DNA of 64,000 nucleotides from CAYLMG01 sp964493425 (GTDB lineage: Bacteria > Planctomycetota > Phycisphaerae > Sedimentisphaerales > Anaerobacaceae): NCBI GenBank assembly GCA_964493425.1, contig CAZBMW010000012.1, forward strand, positions 3,098 to 67,097. The letters are read 5' to 3'. The notes beneath the pieces are model-generated. The model did no database searches, had not been told where the DNA came from, and saw nothing but the letters and a program-made list of their open reading frames with translations. Of the stretch, positions 35,082 to 44,673 are shown piece by piece. Made by a program: the position numbers and the translations under genes. Numbering within the stretch: the first letter of the stretch is position 1; each line of letters opens with the position of its first letter.

Positions 35082-35304
35082 AACATACCCTTTCCAATAT
35101 TGGTATCGGCAAAACCGCAGCGATAAATTGAGCCTGATTGCGGGCGTAATAATTCAGCACGGAATGAGCGGCTGTGATGACTGATTGATTGTGTAAAATC
35201 CTTATAATTTTATTGATTTGCCGCTTTCTCTCTGCTATCCTGAAATATTTGAAATTTTGGCAGATGAAAGATTACTTCATAATAATATATGAAGGAGCAC
35301 AATT

Positions 35305-36834
35305 ATGAGGAAAAATACTCACTGCTTTGCCGTCTCTGTGAGCCGATTGATACTTGTATTTTTAGTATTGGCTGCGTTTTCGATACCGGCATTTTCGCAG
35401 TATCTCGAGAGCTTCGAAGAGCGTATGACGGAATTTACGCTTGATAACGGCTTGAAGTTCCTTGTTCTCGAGCGGCACGAGGCGCCTGTTGTTTCGTTTC
35501 ATACGTACGCCGATGTAGGCTCGTCCGATGAGGTCAAGGGTATCACGGGACTGGCACATTTATTCGAGCATACGGCTTTTAAGGGCACTGAGACTGTCGG
35601 CTCAAAGGATTACCAGGCAGAAGCGAAAGCCATTGACAAAGTTGACCGGCTGTTCGAGGAAATCAAGGCTGAGTACAGAAAAGGTGGAGATTCCGACCCG
35701 AACGCGCTGCTTGTACTTGAAAATGAATTTCATCAGGCTCAGCAGGAGGCAGGAGAATTGATTGTTCACGACGAATTCGAGGAAATAATGACCAGAGAAG
35801 GCGCTTCAGGGCTTAATGCCTACACAGGCTGTGATGCAACAAGATATATATCGAGCCTTCCCTCGAACAAAATCGAGCTCTGGATGTCTATGGAATCGGA
35901 CAGGTTCGCCAATCCCGTTCTTCGCGAATTCTTCAGGGAGAGAAACGTCGTTATGGAAGAAAGACGTCTGAGAACGGAAAGCAATCCTCAGGGACGGCTG
36001 TTTGAGGAGTTTTTCGCTACTGCTTTCAAGGCACATCCTTACGGCGAACCCGTTGTCGGCCATATGAGTGACATTCAGACGATAACGCGTCCCGAAGCCG
36101 AGAAATTCTTCCGGCAATATTATTCGCCGAGCAATCTGACCATTGCAATAGTCGGTGACGTTGAACCCGGGAGGGTTAAAAAGTTAGCACGAAAATATTT
36201 CGGTGCTATCGACGGCGGGACGAAACCCGACCCTGTAGAGACGGTCGAGCCGCCTCAGCTCGGTGAGAGGCGAGTTGTACTGTACGATGTTGCTCAGCCG
36301 ATACTGCTGATTGGTTACCATAAGCCTGCATTTAACCATCCTGAAAATGCAGCTTTCGACGTACTGACGGATATCGTTGCTGCAGGCAGAACGGCGAGGC
36401 TCTATAAGGCCCTTGTAAAGGAACAAAGAATTGCCGTTGCTGCCGGCGCTTTTCACGGTTCGCCGGGAAATAAGTATCCGAATCTGTGTATATTTTATGC
36501 GGTCGCGGCGAAGGACCACACAAATGCCGAATGTGAGCAGGCTATTTATGAACAAATCGAGAAGCTGAAAACCGAAGCTGTGACGCCGGAAGAACTTAAA
36601 AAGGCGAAGACGCGGTCGCGAGCCTCCCTGATTCGCTCGCTGGCTTCAAATTCGGGGCTCGCTGCACAGCTTGCGTTTTATCAGGTCGTAACCGGAGACT
36701 GGAGAAACCTTTTCAAAGAGCTCGAGGCTATAGATAACGTTACCGCCGGGGACATCCGGCGGATAGCCAATAAGTACTTTACCGTCGAGAACAAAACCGT
36801 CGGTATGATTGAAACTAAACTTGCTGAAAATTGA
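35305..36834 (+). CDS. M16 family zinc metallopeptidase, catalytically competent subunit
   Basis: 509 residues. A signal peptide (1-31, ending IPAFSQ) is followed by the inverted zinc motif HLFEH (residues 85-89, in GLAHLFEHTAFKGTE). An unusually long insert of about 60 residues comes before LNAYTGCDATRYI. The downstream Glu segment is RNVVMEERRLR and the C-terminal half has the inactive fold copy. AAGGAG lies 8 bases before ATG. The next gene encodes a homologue without the zinc motif, the usual active/inactive pair of bacterial M16B peptidases. It probably degrades peptides in the periplasm. Confidence 0.92.
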   Translation: MRKNTHCFAVSVSRLILVFLVLAAFSIPAFSQYLESFEERMTEFTLDNGLKFLVLERHEAPVVSFHTYADVGSSDEVKGITGLAHLFEHTAFKGTETVGSKDYQAEAKAIDKVDRLFEEIKAEYRKGGDSDPNALLVLENEFHQAQQEAGELIVHDEFEEIMTREGASGLNAYTGCDATRYISSLPSNKIELWMSMESDRFANPVLREFFRERNVVMEERRLRTESNPQGRLFEEFFATAFKAHPYGEPVVGHMSDIQTITRPEAEKFFRQYYSPSNLTIAIVGDVEPGRVKKLARKYFGAIDGGTKPDPVETVEPPQLGERRVVLYDVAQPILLIGYHKPAFNHPENAAFDVLTDIVAAGRTARLYKALVKEQRIAVAAGAFHGSPGNKYPNLCIFYAVAAKDHTNAECEQAIYEQIEKLKTEAVTPEELKKAKTRSRASLIRSLASNSGLAAQLAFYQVVTGDWRNLFKELEAIDNVTAGDIRRIANKYFTVENKTVGMIETKLAEN

Positions 36835-36850
36835 TTTTCAGGAGTAAAAA

Positions 36851-38326
36851 ATGAAAGCTAAAAAATTATTCGCAATAAAGGCCGTTACCATAGCGCTGCT
36901 TTGTCTGGTGAGCGCCGCCGGCTGTCTTGAAGAAGTAAAACTGCCTGAGCTGGCAAAATCCAAACAGGCCCGAAACTATAAAAGAATAAAATATCCGAAG
37001 CTCGGTGACATTGTAATACCGGATGTCAACAAGGTTACTCTCGATAACGGCATCAAGCTGTTTCTGCTTGAGGACCACGAGCTGCCTATTATTAACGTTT
37101 CAGCTATGATACGTACGGGCTCAATTTTCGAGCCGGCTGATAAAATAGGCCTGGCGTCAATCTGCGGAGAGGTAATGAGAACAGGCGGAACGAAAACGAG
37201 GACAGGTGACCAGATAGATGAAGAGCTTGAGAGCATCGCAGCTACTGTCGAGACCTCGATAGATATAGACTCCGGCTCAGCTTATATGTCCGTATTAAAA
37301 GATGACGTTGATGCGGGTCTGGAAATCCTCGCTGATGTTTTGCGAAATCCGGTATTTGCGGAAGATAAAATCGAGCTTGCAAAAATCAGGCATCGCTCAA
37401 TGATAGCCCGTCGCAACGACCAGCCCACCTCCATAGCCAGCAGGGAATATCAAAAGCTCATTTACGGTGCGGACAGCGTTTACGCGCGGCAAACGGAATA
37501 CGCGACAATCGATAATATCAGCCGTGATGATTTGGTTGATTTCCACAAGAAATTTTTCTATCCGAATAATGTCAGATTGGCCGTCTGCGGCGATTTCGAT
37601 ACGGAGGAGATGGTTGAGAAAATCGAAAAGGCCTTCGTCGGCTGGCAGCAAAAGGTGATAATTCTTCCGGCTGTCGGCGATTTTAAGTACGAATACAAGT
37701 CAACGGTAAACCTCGTTCGCAAAGACGATATCAATCAATCGAATATTTTTTTGGGCCATATCGGCGGCCTGATGAGCGACCGTGATTATTTCGCGCTTGT
37801 TTTGATGAATCGTATCCTAGGCCAGGGTTTTACAAGCAGACTTTTCAGGAACGTGCGCTCGCGAATGGGGCTTGCATATTCGGTTTTCGGCGTTTACTCA
37901 GCTAACTATAATTACCCCGGCGTTTTCTATGTCGGCAGCCAGACAAAATCCGAAGCGACTGTCAAGGCAATCGAGGCTATGGAACAGGAGATAAAAAAGA
38001 TAACCGAAGAGGAGGTTACCGACGAGGAACTTGAAATCGCCAGGGAGAGCTTTCTTAACTCGTTTGTGTTCAATTTTGACACTAAAGGCGAAATCATAAG
38101 ACGCCTTCTCGTTTATGACTACTATGATTATCCTGAGGATTTCCTGATGAAAATGAAGGAAAAAATCGAAGAGGTTAACAGGCAGGATATTCTGAAGGTG
38201 GCACAAAAACATTTAAGACCGGACAGCGTTCAGGTTCTTGTTGTCGGCAGACCAGATGATTTCGATGAGCCGCTGTCGGCTTTGGGTACGGTAAAGGAAA
38301 TCGATATAACCATCCCTCAGCCTTGA
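36851..38326 (+). CDS. M16 family metallopeptidase-like lipoprotein lacking the zinc motif
   Basis: 491 residues, with a lipoprotein signal (LLCLVSAAGC, Cys near 25). It has the M16 fold pattern (VTLDNGIKLFLLEDHELPII, FYPNNVRLAVCGDFDTEEM, MNRILGQGFTSRLFRNVRSR), but the expected HxxEH is replaced by IGLASICGEVMRTGG, so zinc cannot be bound in the standard way. It should be the regulatory or structural partner of the preceding active subunit, 16 bases upstream. Membrane anchoring through the lipid would localise the complex. Confidence 0.9.
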   Translation: MKAKKLFAIKAVTIALLCLVSAAGCLEEVKLPELAKSKQARNYKRIKYPKLGDIVIPDVNKVTLDNGIKLFLLEDHELPIINVSAMIRTGSIFEPADKIGLASICGEVMRTGGTKTRTGDQIDEELESIAATVETSIDIDSGSAYMSVLKDDVDAGLEILADVLRNPVFAEDKIELAKIRHRSMIARRNDQPTSIASREYQKLIYGADSVYARQTEYATIDNISRDDLVDFHKKFFYPNNVRLAVCGDFDTEEMVEKIEKAFVGWQQKVIILPAVGDFKYEYKSTVNLVRKDDINQSNIFLGHIGGLMSDRDYFALVLMNRILGQGFTSRLFRNVRSRMGLAYSVFGVYSANYNYPGVFYVGSQTKSEATVKAIEAMEQEIKKITEEEVTDEELEIARESFLNSFVFNFDTKGEIIRRLLVYDYYDYPEDFLMKMKEKIEEVNRQDILKVAQKHLRPDSVQVLVVGRPDDFDEPLSALGTVKEIDITIPQP

Positions 38327-38493
38327 AAACAATGGGTTCTGTAAAAATCCTGATTTGGTTTATTACTTCTTTGATGAAAAAGACAGGCCAAGGAAACTAT
38401 GAAGGAAAGAGATGTCAATAAGAATTGGTTTTGAGAATATCTTCAGCCCTACAAGTCACACGGCTTTAATATCCGTGCGTCGGCGGTTCAACT

Positions 38494-39564
38494 TCAAAAT
38501 TTGATGTTTAATCCCCAATGATTGGCTAACTTTTCTGCTTCTTTTTTGGTTATTTGTATCACCGCACCATGTTTGGGTGAAGAGAAATTTGTGGTTTTCA
38601 TTACTCCCTCATTAAAGTGACCAATATCTTTAAAGGTGATAAAATCAGTGGTTTCGCAAAACCCAAAATTGTGAGGCCGGATGCTAAAAATGTCATACAT
38701 CAGCACCCATTTTTCTTCGCCAATACGCTTCCAAACATTTGGGGCTTCACAAGCGCCTGGCTCAAAGTCAACCCATTTAGGATTGTAAACATACCCTTTG
38801 TTTATATTGTTTGAAAATGCCATCTTAATGCCGCCGGGCCTTTCCTGTGCAACGTACATCAAACAGTAACGCCCGTCAGGCAGATGCGTTATATCAGCAT
38901 CTAAAACCTGGATTTCGGGATTTGGATACTCAAAGAGGATGCGGGGTAATGAGATAAGCTTGGTAAAATCGTCATCGGTATAGGCGTAGTAAAGTTTTGT
39001 GCGCCCATGGTCTAGCCGCATGGTAAAATATATCATCATCTTGGCCGCCTCGGGATCAAATATGGTTTGGGGAGCCCATGCACATCCAATATCCTTTAAT
39101 TCGTCAAAAGACTCGTCAATGAGCACATTACTTTGTGTCCAGTTGATAAGGTCAAATGATTTCATCAGAACAAAACCACGATTATTGCCCCAATCATACT
39201 TCTGTTCATTCCTTTCCCATCTGGTAGTACGGTAACCCATTCGCTGCCCGAAAATGTGAAGGTCTGTCATTGCAACATAAAAAGCTCCATCCGGTCCGCG
39301 TGCGATGTGAGGATCACGAATTCCTTTTTGACTTGCAACCGTATCGCCACCAATAACATGGTTGCCTTTGTTTACGTCTGTAAATGTATAACCATCCGGG
39401 CTTAATGCAAAATGAAGACTATGAGTGTTGTCTTTAAAATAAACCAGCAAGTAAGCTGACATACCTTCTTCATTTGCTATTGGATAGCCGCTTTTTTCAT
39501 TATGTAAGCATCCTGAAAATAACGAAACAAATAAAATCAATGCTAATTTAATTTTCTTCTGCAT
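38494..39564 (-). CDS. Glycoside hydrolase family 43-like lipoprotein
   Basis: 356 residues with a lipobox (VSLFSGC, Cys near 19). The five-bladed propeller of clan GH-F is suggested by repeated blades: RDPHIARGPDGAFYVAMTDL (general base Asp region), GCAWAPQTIFDPEAAKMMIYF, DADITHLPDGRYCLMYVA and EPGACEAPNVWKRIGEEKW (general acid Glu region). Expected substrates are arabinan or xylan side chains. The start is the ATG at 39564. It is divergent from nothing close by and convergent with the M16 pair. The style of sequence (short, Bacteroidota-like) could reflect transfer, but that is only an impression. Confidence 0.85.
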   Translation of the reverse strand: MQKKIKLALILFVSLFSGCLHNEKSGYPIANEEGMSAYLLVYFKDNTHSLHFALSPDGYTFTDVNKGNHVIGGDTVASQKGIRDPHIARGPDGAFYVAMTDLHIFGQRMGYRTTRWERNEQKYDWGNNRGFVLMKSFDLINWTQSNVLIDESFDELKDIGCAWAPQTIFDPEAAKMMIYFTMRLDHGRTKLYYAYTDDDFTKLISLPRILFEYPNPEIQVLDADITHLPDGRYCLMYVAQERPGGIKMAFSNNINKGYVYNPKWVDFEPGACEAPNVWKRIGEEKWVLMYDIFSIRPHNFGFCETTDFITFKDIGHFNEGVMKTTNFSSPKHGAVIQITKKEAEKLANHWGLNIKF

Positions 39565-39660
39565 GTTTGAGACCTCTGAAAAACCTCATAACAATTATTG
39601 ATATCTAACGATATTACTATACCGCAGCTGTTGCGATGTCGCAAGCTATGGCGTTTTTCA

Positions 39661-40797
39661 TCATGGGCAGGTTCCCCACACCGGCCGCCAATTAGGGTCT
39701 GCCCAACTGGTTGCGCCGGTATCGAAGCCAGTCGGCTCAGAAGGAATCTGTTCGACGCACCATCCGGACAGGTCCTGGTTGAACGAAGACGCATATTTGA
39801 ACATATAGTCCATGTAGATGGCGCTGGAGGTATCCCAGCCGCCTATGTCCTGGTTGAACGACGACGCCCTGTAGAACATCAGGTTCATGTTGGTGACGTT
39901 GGAGGTATCCCAGCTGCCTATTGGCTGGTTGAAATCCGACGCAAAGTAGAACATCCCGGAAATGTCTGTGACTTTCGAGGTATCCCAGCCACCTATCGGC
40001 TGGTTGAAACTATACGCATCGCCGAACATTCCGTACATGTCGATGACGTTCGAGGTATCCCATCCGCTGATGTCCTGGTTGAACGACGACGCCCCGGAGA
40101 ACATAGCGCTCATGTCAGTAACGCTGGAGGTATCCCAGCTGCTAATATCCTGATTGAACGTCGAGGCATCCTGGAACATAGAGCTCATGTCGGTAACGTT
40201 TTCAATGCCGTCTGAAGAAGTTGGTACGGAAACAAGGTTCGAGCAGAAATGGAACGCACAGTACATGCTGGTGAATCCCAGTTGCCCCCAGTTATCGACG
40301 CTTACCAGTTTTCTTCGCTCGGAAATCGCGCCGCCGTTGTTAAAGCTGTTGTACGCCGTTACGCTACCGGTAACCGAAACGGTGTAGATTCCATCAACGC
40401 CGTAGTCGTGCACGTGAGGCCCCGGAGTGTTTACGTCGGTCATGTTGCTGTCCCCCCAGTCGATATAAGCATCCACATCACCTGCCAGCGCCAATGTAAC
40501 CGTCGTGCCGGATGCGAGACTTGTGTCCCAAGTCGTTACGAAAGCATAATTTTTCAGCCAGTCTTCGGTTAGGGTTGAAAGGTCGTTAGCATCAACACGG
40601 CCGGAAAAGTCAAAATCCGCCCAATTACAGAAATTGTTGGAGGAGTTGCAATCTTCCATCCACCACCCGGCGAAAAAAGCGAAATCATTAAAATCGACAA
40701 AGCAGTCACCGGTAAAATCTGCTAATGGACAATCGGCAAAGGATGTGCTGGCAAAACTCAAAGCCAGGCACAAGCTCAAAGCTAATACACTTTTCAT
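39661..40797 (-). CDS. BspA/DUF285-type repeat surface protein with N-terminal dockerin-like segment
   Basis: 378 residues from the ATG at 40797 (GGGAG 6 bases upstream; the ATG at 40812 lies over the ribosome site). A signal peptide (1-21) is followed by two dockerin-like halves (DFTGDCFVDFNDFAFFAGWW and DFDFSGRVDANDLSTLTEDWL). Next comes a linker with PKD-like text (YIDWGDSNMTDVNTPG). Six BspA/DUF285 repeats of 25 residues follow, each with WDTS.V.DM..MF..A..FNQ.I. The dockerin-like part at the N-terminus is unusual; in the other three secreted proteins here it is C-terminal or internal. Probably an adhesin. Confidence 0.88.
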   Translation of the reverse strand: MKSVLALSLCLALSFASTSFADCPLADFTGDCFVDFNDFAFFAGWWMEDCNSSNNFCNWADFDFSGRVDANDLSTLTEDWLKNYAFVTTWDTSLASGTTVTLALAGDVDAYIDWGDSNMTDVNTPGPHVHDYGVDGIYTVSVTGSVTAYNSFNNGGAISERRKLVSVDNWGQLGFTSMYCAFHFCSNLVSVPTSSDGIENVTDMSSMFQDASTFNQDISSWDTSSVTDMSAMFSGASSFNQDISGWDTSNVIDMYGMFGDAYSFNQPIGGWDTSKVTDISGMFYFASDFNQPIGSWDTSNVTNMNLMFYRASSFNQDIGGWDTSSAIYMDYMFKYASSFNQDLSGWCVEQIPSEPTGFDTGATSWADPNWRPVWGTCP

Positions 40798-40827
40798 TCT
40801 AAGCTCCCTCAATAATTATCTCTGATT

Positions 40828-40948
40828 GTGCTTTGTAGAAAGCACTTCTATTGTCATTCCCGGGCAAGCGGGAGTCCAATTTTCGGAGGCTTGGATTCCG
40901 CATCAAGTGCGGAATGACAGTCGAACAAGTTTCTTTTCTACAAAGCAC
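40828..40948. mobile_element. 121-bp MITE-like element with 14-bp terminal inverted repeats
   Basis: GTGCTTTGTAGAAA (40828-40841) is matched by its exact reverse complement at 40935-40948. The bases just outside are TCTGATT (left) and TCCGATT (right), a 7-base direct repeat with one mismatch that looks like an aged target duplication. The interior holds two palindromes, the GTCATTCCCG unit and its partner GCGGAATGAC. No coding capacity. It lies in the divergent gap between the BspA-like and DUF6057 genes. The rest of 40798-41218 shows nothing I can name. Confidence 0.7.
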
Positions 40949-41218
40949 TCCGATTGCTAAAGATAAACAACGGAAGGGGTGTTATTGCCTCTCCCCCTCC
41001 ATTAAAACGGTTATAATTATATCATAAAATCTGATTTAATACAACAAAAATACTTCCCCTCAAATTTTTATAATTATATCCATATCAAATGTACAAGTCT
41101 TTGGGGGTATAATATAATCGTATGTCATAAGTTTTTTGTATGAGATGAATTATTGTATTTATCTCTTGCAGCTATGCGATTTAAGGTTGCTGCTGATAAG
41201 ATAAGGTAATTAACGCTA

Positions 41219-43054
41219 ATGCGATTATCATTACCAAACGATCGAGGCTGGTTAATAATTAAAACCATCTTTTTTGGTTTATTCTACCTTTATCTGTGGA
41301 TGGTTGTTAAACCGCATCTTATTTATTACGGCTGCGGAGAGATTACAAATTTTCCTATCTTTTATAAAGGCTGGGCATTTTTTAATGAGGTTGTCCCGCA
41401 TCCGGGTGGGCCAATAAAATACTTGAGTGGTTTTTTATCACAGCTTTTATACTACTGCTGGGCAGGTGCCTTCGTTTTAACGGTGCATGCGTTGCTAATC
41501 TGCGTACTTACGGGGTATTATTTAAAAAGAATCGGAATTAGTCGGCCTCGTGTTATAAGCGTTATTCCTTCTGTCCTTTTGCTCATCACATACAGTGGAT
41601 ATGCATATCACTTCACCACTACGCTCGCACTATTGGCAGCTTTGGTCTTTGCAAGTATTTATGTCAGGATTGCTCCAAAAGACAAATTTCTTAATGTGCT
41701 TTTATTTCTATTTTTGTCTGTTGTCTTTTATTTAATCGCTGGTGGTGCGTATTTATATTTTTCCTTACTTTGCTGCATTTACGAGATATTTTTCCGACGT
41801 CGATTTTTGGCTGGTCTTTTGTATGGAGCTCTTGCTGTTTGTGTCGGGTACATTTTAGGCGTTTTGGTCCTTAAAGTCAGCCCGATTGATGTTTACAGTG
41901 AATTGTTGCCGTTTTCCTGGAAGATTGCTGATTATACCCACCCCGGAAGATTGATAGAAGCTGTCTATGCATTATATCTGCTGATACCATTTGTTGCGGT
42001 TGTTTTTGCTTTGTGGCGATTACTTGCTCAGAACAGATTCTTTTTACTTCATATCAAAGGCATCTCGAAAATAATTACCTGTTTCGAACTGCTTTTTCTT
42101 TTTGCCATATCCGCAGGTACGGTTATTTACTTTTTTAGTTCTGAACGAAAGGCTATCTTCGAGGTCGATTACTATCTTGGCAATAAAGAGTGGAAAAAGG
42201 TTCTTGAGACAGGTCGACGATACCAGAATAACGACCATATAAGTCATGCTTTGAACCGGGCTTTGTACCATCTCGGGCTGTTAGGCTCAGATATGTTTTG
42301 TTATGAACAGAGCCTGCGCAGTTTTATGCTTACCGCTAGCGAGGAGATACATTCGCCCTGGAATAAAATCGATACTTATTATGACCTTGGAGCAGTTAAT
42401 TACTGTGAATGTGTGCTTGTCGATTCAGTGGAAAAATATGGCGAACGCCCCGAGCTTCTCAAGAAGCTTGCCGTAGTGAGGATTGCCAAGAACGATATTC
42501 ATACTGCCCGGGTATATCTTGAGGCCCTTAATAAGACTTTGTTTTATTCCGGCTGGGCCAGCGACTACCTTAAACGACTCGATGCCGACCCGAATATGTC
42601 AGGCGATAAAGAGATTCAACGTCTCCGCAGCTCGATGCTGTATGAGGACAAGGGGGAACTCGAGTTTCTGATTGAAGAACTGCTGACCGGCCTTCTTAAA
42701 AGAAACTCGAAAAATCGAATGGCTTTCGAGTACCTTATGGCCTTTTATATGCTCCGGGGTGATTCTGAGGGATTTATACAAAACATAGGCCGTCTTGATG
42801 ATTTTAATTACTCCCAGATTCCGCGACATTACGAAGAGGCAATCGTATCCTATATGTATCTGACGAAAAAAAAGCCTGATTTGGGAGGTCGACGCATCAG
42901 CATAAAACCCCTGCAGCAGTTTAGTGAATTTATGCAGATAGCCGAACGTTATGGAAATGACAGGCAGGCAGCTTTTGATGAACTGGCGAAATACTATAGC
43001 GATACTTATTACTTTTATTATGTGTACCGCGTTTCGGGTTTAAAAAATGAGTAG
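41219..43054 (+). CDS. DUF6057-like polytopic membrane protein with TPR-like C-terminal half
   Basis: 611 residues. The first 330 hold about nine to ten membrane helices. The second half is soluble and helical, with repeat-like text (EWKKVLETGRRYQNNDHISH, ELLKKLAVVRIAKNDIHTA), suggesting TPR-like packing. The pattern of start (LPNDRGWLIIKTIFFGLFY) and organisation resemble the uncharacterised DUF6057 family found in Bacteroidota and planctomycetes. Its stop overlaps the next gene by 8 bases, so the two are translationally coupled. Function unknown. A glycosyltransferase- or polymer-related role would only be a guess. Confidence 0.65.
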   Translation: MRLSLPNDRGWLIIKTIFFGLFYLYLWMVVKPHLIYYGCGEITNFPIFYKGWAFFNEVVPHPGGPIKYLSGFLSQLLYYCWAGAFVLTVHALLICVLTGYYLKRIGISRPRVISVIPSVLLLITYSGYAYHFTTTLALLAALVFASIYVRIAPKDKFLNVLLFLFLSVVFYLIAGGAYLYFSLLCCIYEIFFRRRFLAGLLYGALAVCVGYILGVLVLKVSPIDVYSELLPFSWKIADYTHPGRLIEAVYALYLLIPFVAVVFALWRLLAQNRFFLLHIKGISKIITCFELLFLFAISAGTVIYFFSSERKAIFEVDYYLGNKEWKKVLETGRRYQNNDHISHALNRALYHLGLLGSDMFCYEQSLRSFMLTASEEIHSPWNKIDTYYDLGAVNYCECVLVDSVEKYGERPELLKKLAVVRIAKNDIHTARVYLEALNKTLFYSGWASDYLKRLDADPNMSGDKEIQRLRSSMLYEDKGELEFLIEELLTGLLKRNSKNRMAFEYLMAFYMLRGDSEGFIQNIGRLDDFNYSQIPRHYEEAIVSYMYLTKKKPDLGGRRISIKPLQQFSEFMQIAERYGNDRQAAFDELAKYYSDTYYFYYVYRVSGLKNE

Positions 43055-44633
43055 ATTCTACAGATATATGTTTTTTTTAGCTGTGATTTTGGTTGTATCA
43101 TCGATTAGTTTACTGGTGTATCGTCCGTTCAGGCAAAAGGTTGCGCTTGAACAATGCATTTCCGTTGGCCGGCTTGCCCGTATTCATCCGGATTATTGCG
43201 GCCTCGTTTGTCCTCCCAATATAGCGCCGCTTAACTTTGTCGTGAAAGAAGAAGGCAGAGAATATTTTGTGAAGATATACGCCGACAAAGGCAAGCCGAT
43301 AGAGATACACTGTAAACAATCAAAGGTCGTAATTGACCAAAAATCCTGGCATAGACTGCTGGAGGCGAACAGGGGCGAGAAGTTATATTTTGAAATCTTT
43401 GCCAGGACCGCCGAAGGGCAGTGGAATCGTTTCGAGCGTATTGAAAACAAAATCGCCGATGAGGATATCGATAACTTTGCCATTTACAGAAAAATGCGCC
43501 CCATGCATACTCTATATTACGGCAATATCGGGATTTATCAGCGCGATTTGAGCAGCTTCAGTGAAAAGTTGATGCTCGATAGAAACTATCTGGGCAAAGG
43601 AGGCTGCCTGAACTGTCATTCATTTTGCGGAAATAGTCCCGACAAAATGATGATTGGGATTCGCAGCAGAAGTTACGGCATAAGCACAGTTTTTATTCAG
43701 GACGGAACGGCGTGTAAGATTAATGCCAAGTTCGGGTACAGTTCCTGGCATCCAAGCGGCAGACTTGTGATATATTCTGTCGATGACCTGCCGATGTTTT
43801 TCCATTCCGCCAGGAGCGAAGTCCGCGACACGGTTGATTTAGATTCCTGTCTGGCGTATTGTCTTGTTGATTCCCCGACTGTCAAAACGGTACCGGCTTT
43901 AGCAAGAAAAGAACGGCTCGAAACCTGGCCTGTATGGTCGGCGGACGGTAAATATCTGTATTTCTGCAGTGCCCCGATGTTGTGGGCAAAAACCAAACAA
44001 GTCCCACCCGATGAATATAAGGATGTCAGGTATAATCTGGTTCGGATAAGTTATGACGTCGCCAGCGACGAGTGGGGGCAGGAAGAGACCGTGATTTCGT
44101 CTGCAGATTTGGGTCAGAGCGTTGGTATGCTGAGAACAAGCCCTGATGGACGATGGCTTTCGTTCTGCATGTTCGATTATGGTTTTTTCTCAACCTGGCA
44201 GAAGAGCAGCGATTTATACCTGATCGACCTTGAGGAAGCTGAACAGAGCGGCGTGTTCATACCGAAAAGGCTAGGGATAAACAGTGACGAAAGCGAATCC
44301 TGGCACTGCTGGTCAAGTAACAGCCGCTGGATAATATTCAGCAGCAAAAGAGACTACGGGGTTTTCACAAGGCTTTATATAAGTTATATCGATGAGAATG
44401 GGAGCTCGTATAAGCCGTTTTTATTGCCTCAAAAAGACCCTCTTTTTTACGAATCCTGCCTGCTGACCTACAATACACCTGAGCTTATTATAAGGCCGGT
44501 TTCCACCAGATGCGAAGACCTGGCAAAGGTTATTCGAAGCTCGCACGAAGTTTCAGTCGATATGCCGATTACAATGGCAACTCCCAAAGCCGAAGCAACA
44601 TCCGCCGGAAATCAATATGGGCAGCGGGAATAA
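43047..44633 (+). CDS. TolB-like beta-propeller protein with one CxxCH haem-binding motif
   Basis: 528 residues. A membrane anchor (7-25) is followed by an N-terminal beta domain. The sequence GGCLNCHSF (Cys 187 to His 191) is a classic c-type haem attachment site, with a second Cys nearby (HSFCGN). After it a six-bladed TolB/WD40-like propeller is suggested by PD40-style blades: FGYSSWHPSGRLVIYS, ETWPVWSADGKYLYFCS, LRTSPDGRWLSFCM and SWHCWSSNSRWIIFSSKRD. It overlaps the DUF6057-like gene, so the two products likely act together at the membrane. A redox or sensing role is possible. The pairing resembles one seen in Bacteroidota. Confidence 0.75.
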   Translation: MSRFYRYMFFLAVILVVSSISLLVYRPFRQKVALEQCISVGRLARIHPDYCGLVCPPNIAPLNFVVKEEGREYFVKIYADKGKPIEIHCKQSKVVIDQKSWHRLLEANRGEKLYFEIFARTAEGQWNRFERIENKIADEDIDNFAIYRKMRPMHTLYYGNIGIYQRDLSSFSEKLMLDRNYLGKGGCLNCHSFCGNSPDKMMIGIRSRSYGISTVFIQDGTACKINAKFGYSSWHPSGRLVIYSVDDLPMFFHSARSEVRDTVDLDSCLAYCLVDSPTVKTVPALARKERLETWPVWSADGKYLYFCSAPMLWAKTKQVPPDEYKDVRYNLVRISYDVASDEWGQEETVISSADLGQSVGMLRTSPDGRWLSFCMFDYGFFSTWQKSSDLYLIDLEEAEQSGVFIPKRLGINSDESESWHCWSSNSRWIIFSSKRDYGVFTRLYISYIDENGSSYKPFLLPQKDPLFYESCLLTYNTPELIIRPVSTRCEDLAKVIRSSHEVSVDMPITMATPKAEATSAGNQYGQRE

Positions 44634-44673
44634 AATCTTTTTAATCCACTCATATACCAAATGGATTCGCTGC

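Noticed and set aside
39661..40230. Internal tandem repeat as a mobile element
   Set aside because: The 75-base period is explained fully by the protein's DUF285 repeats.
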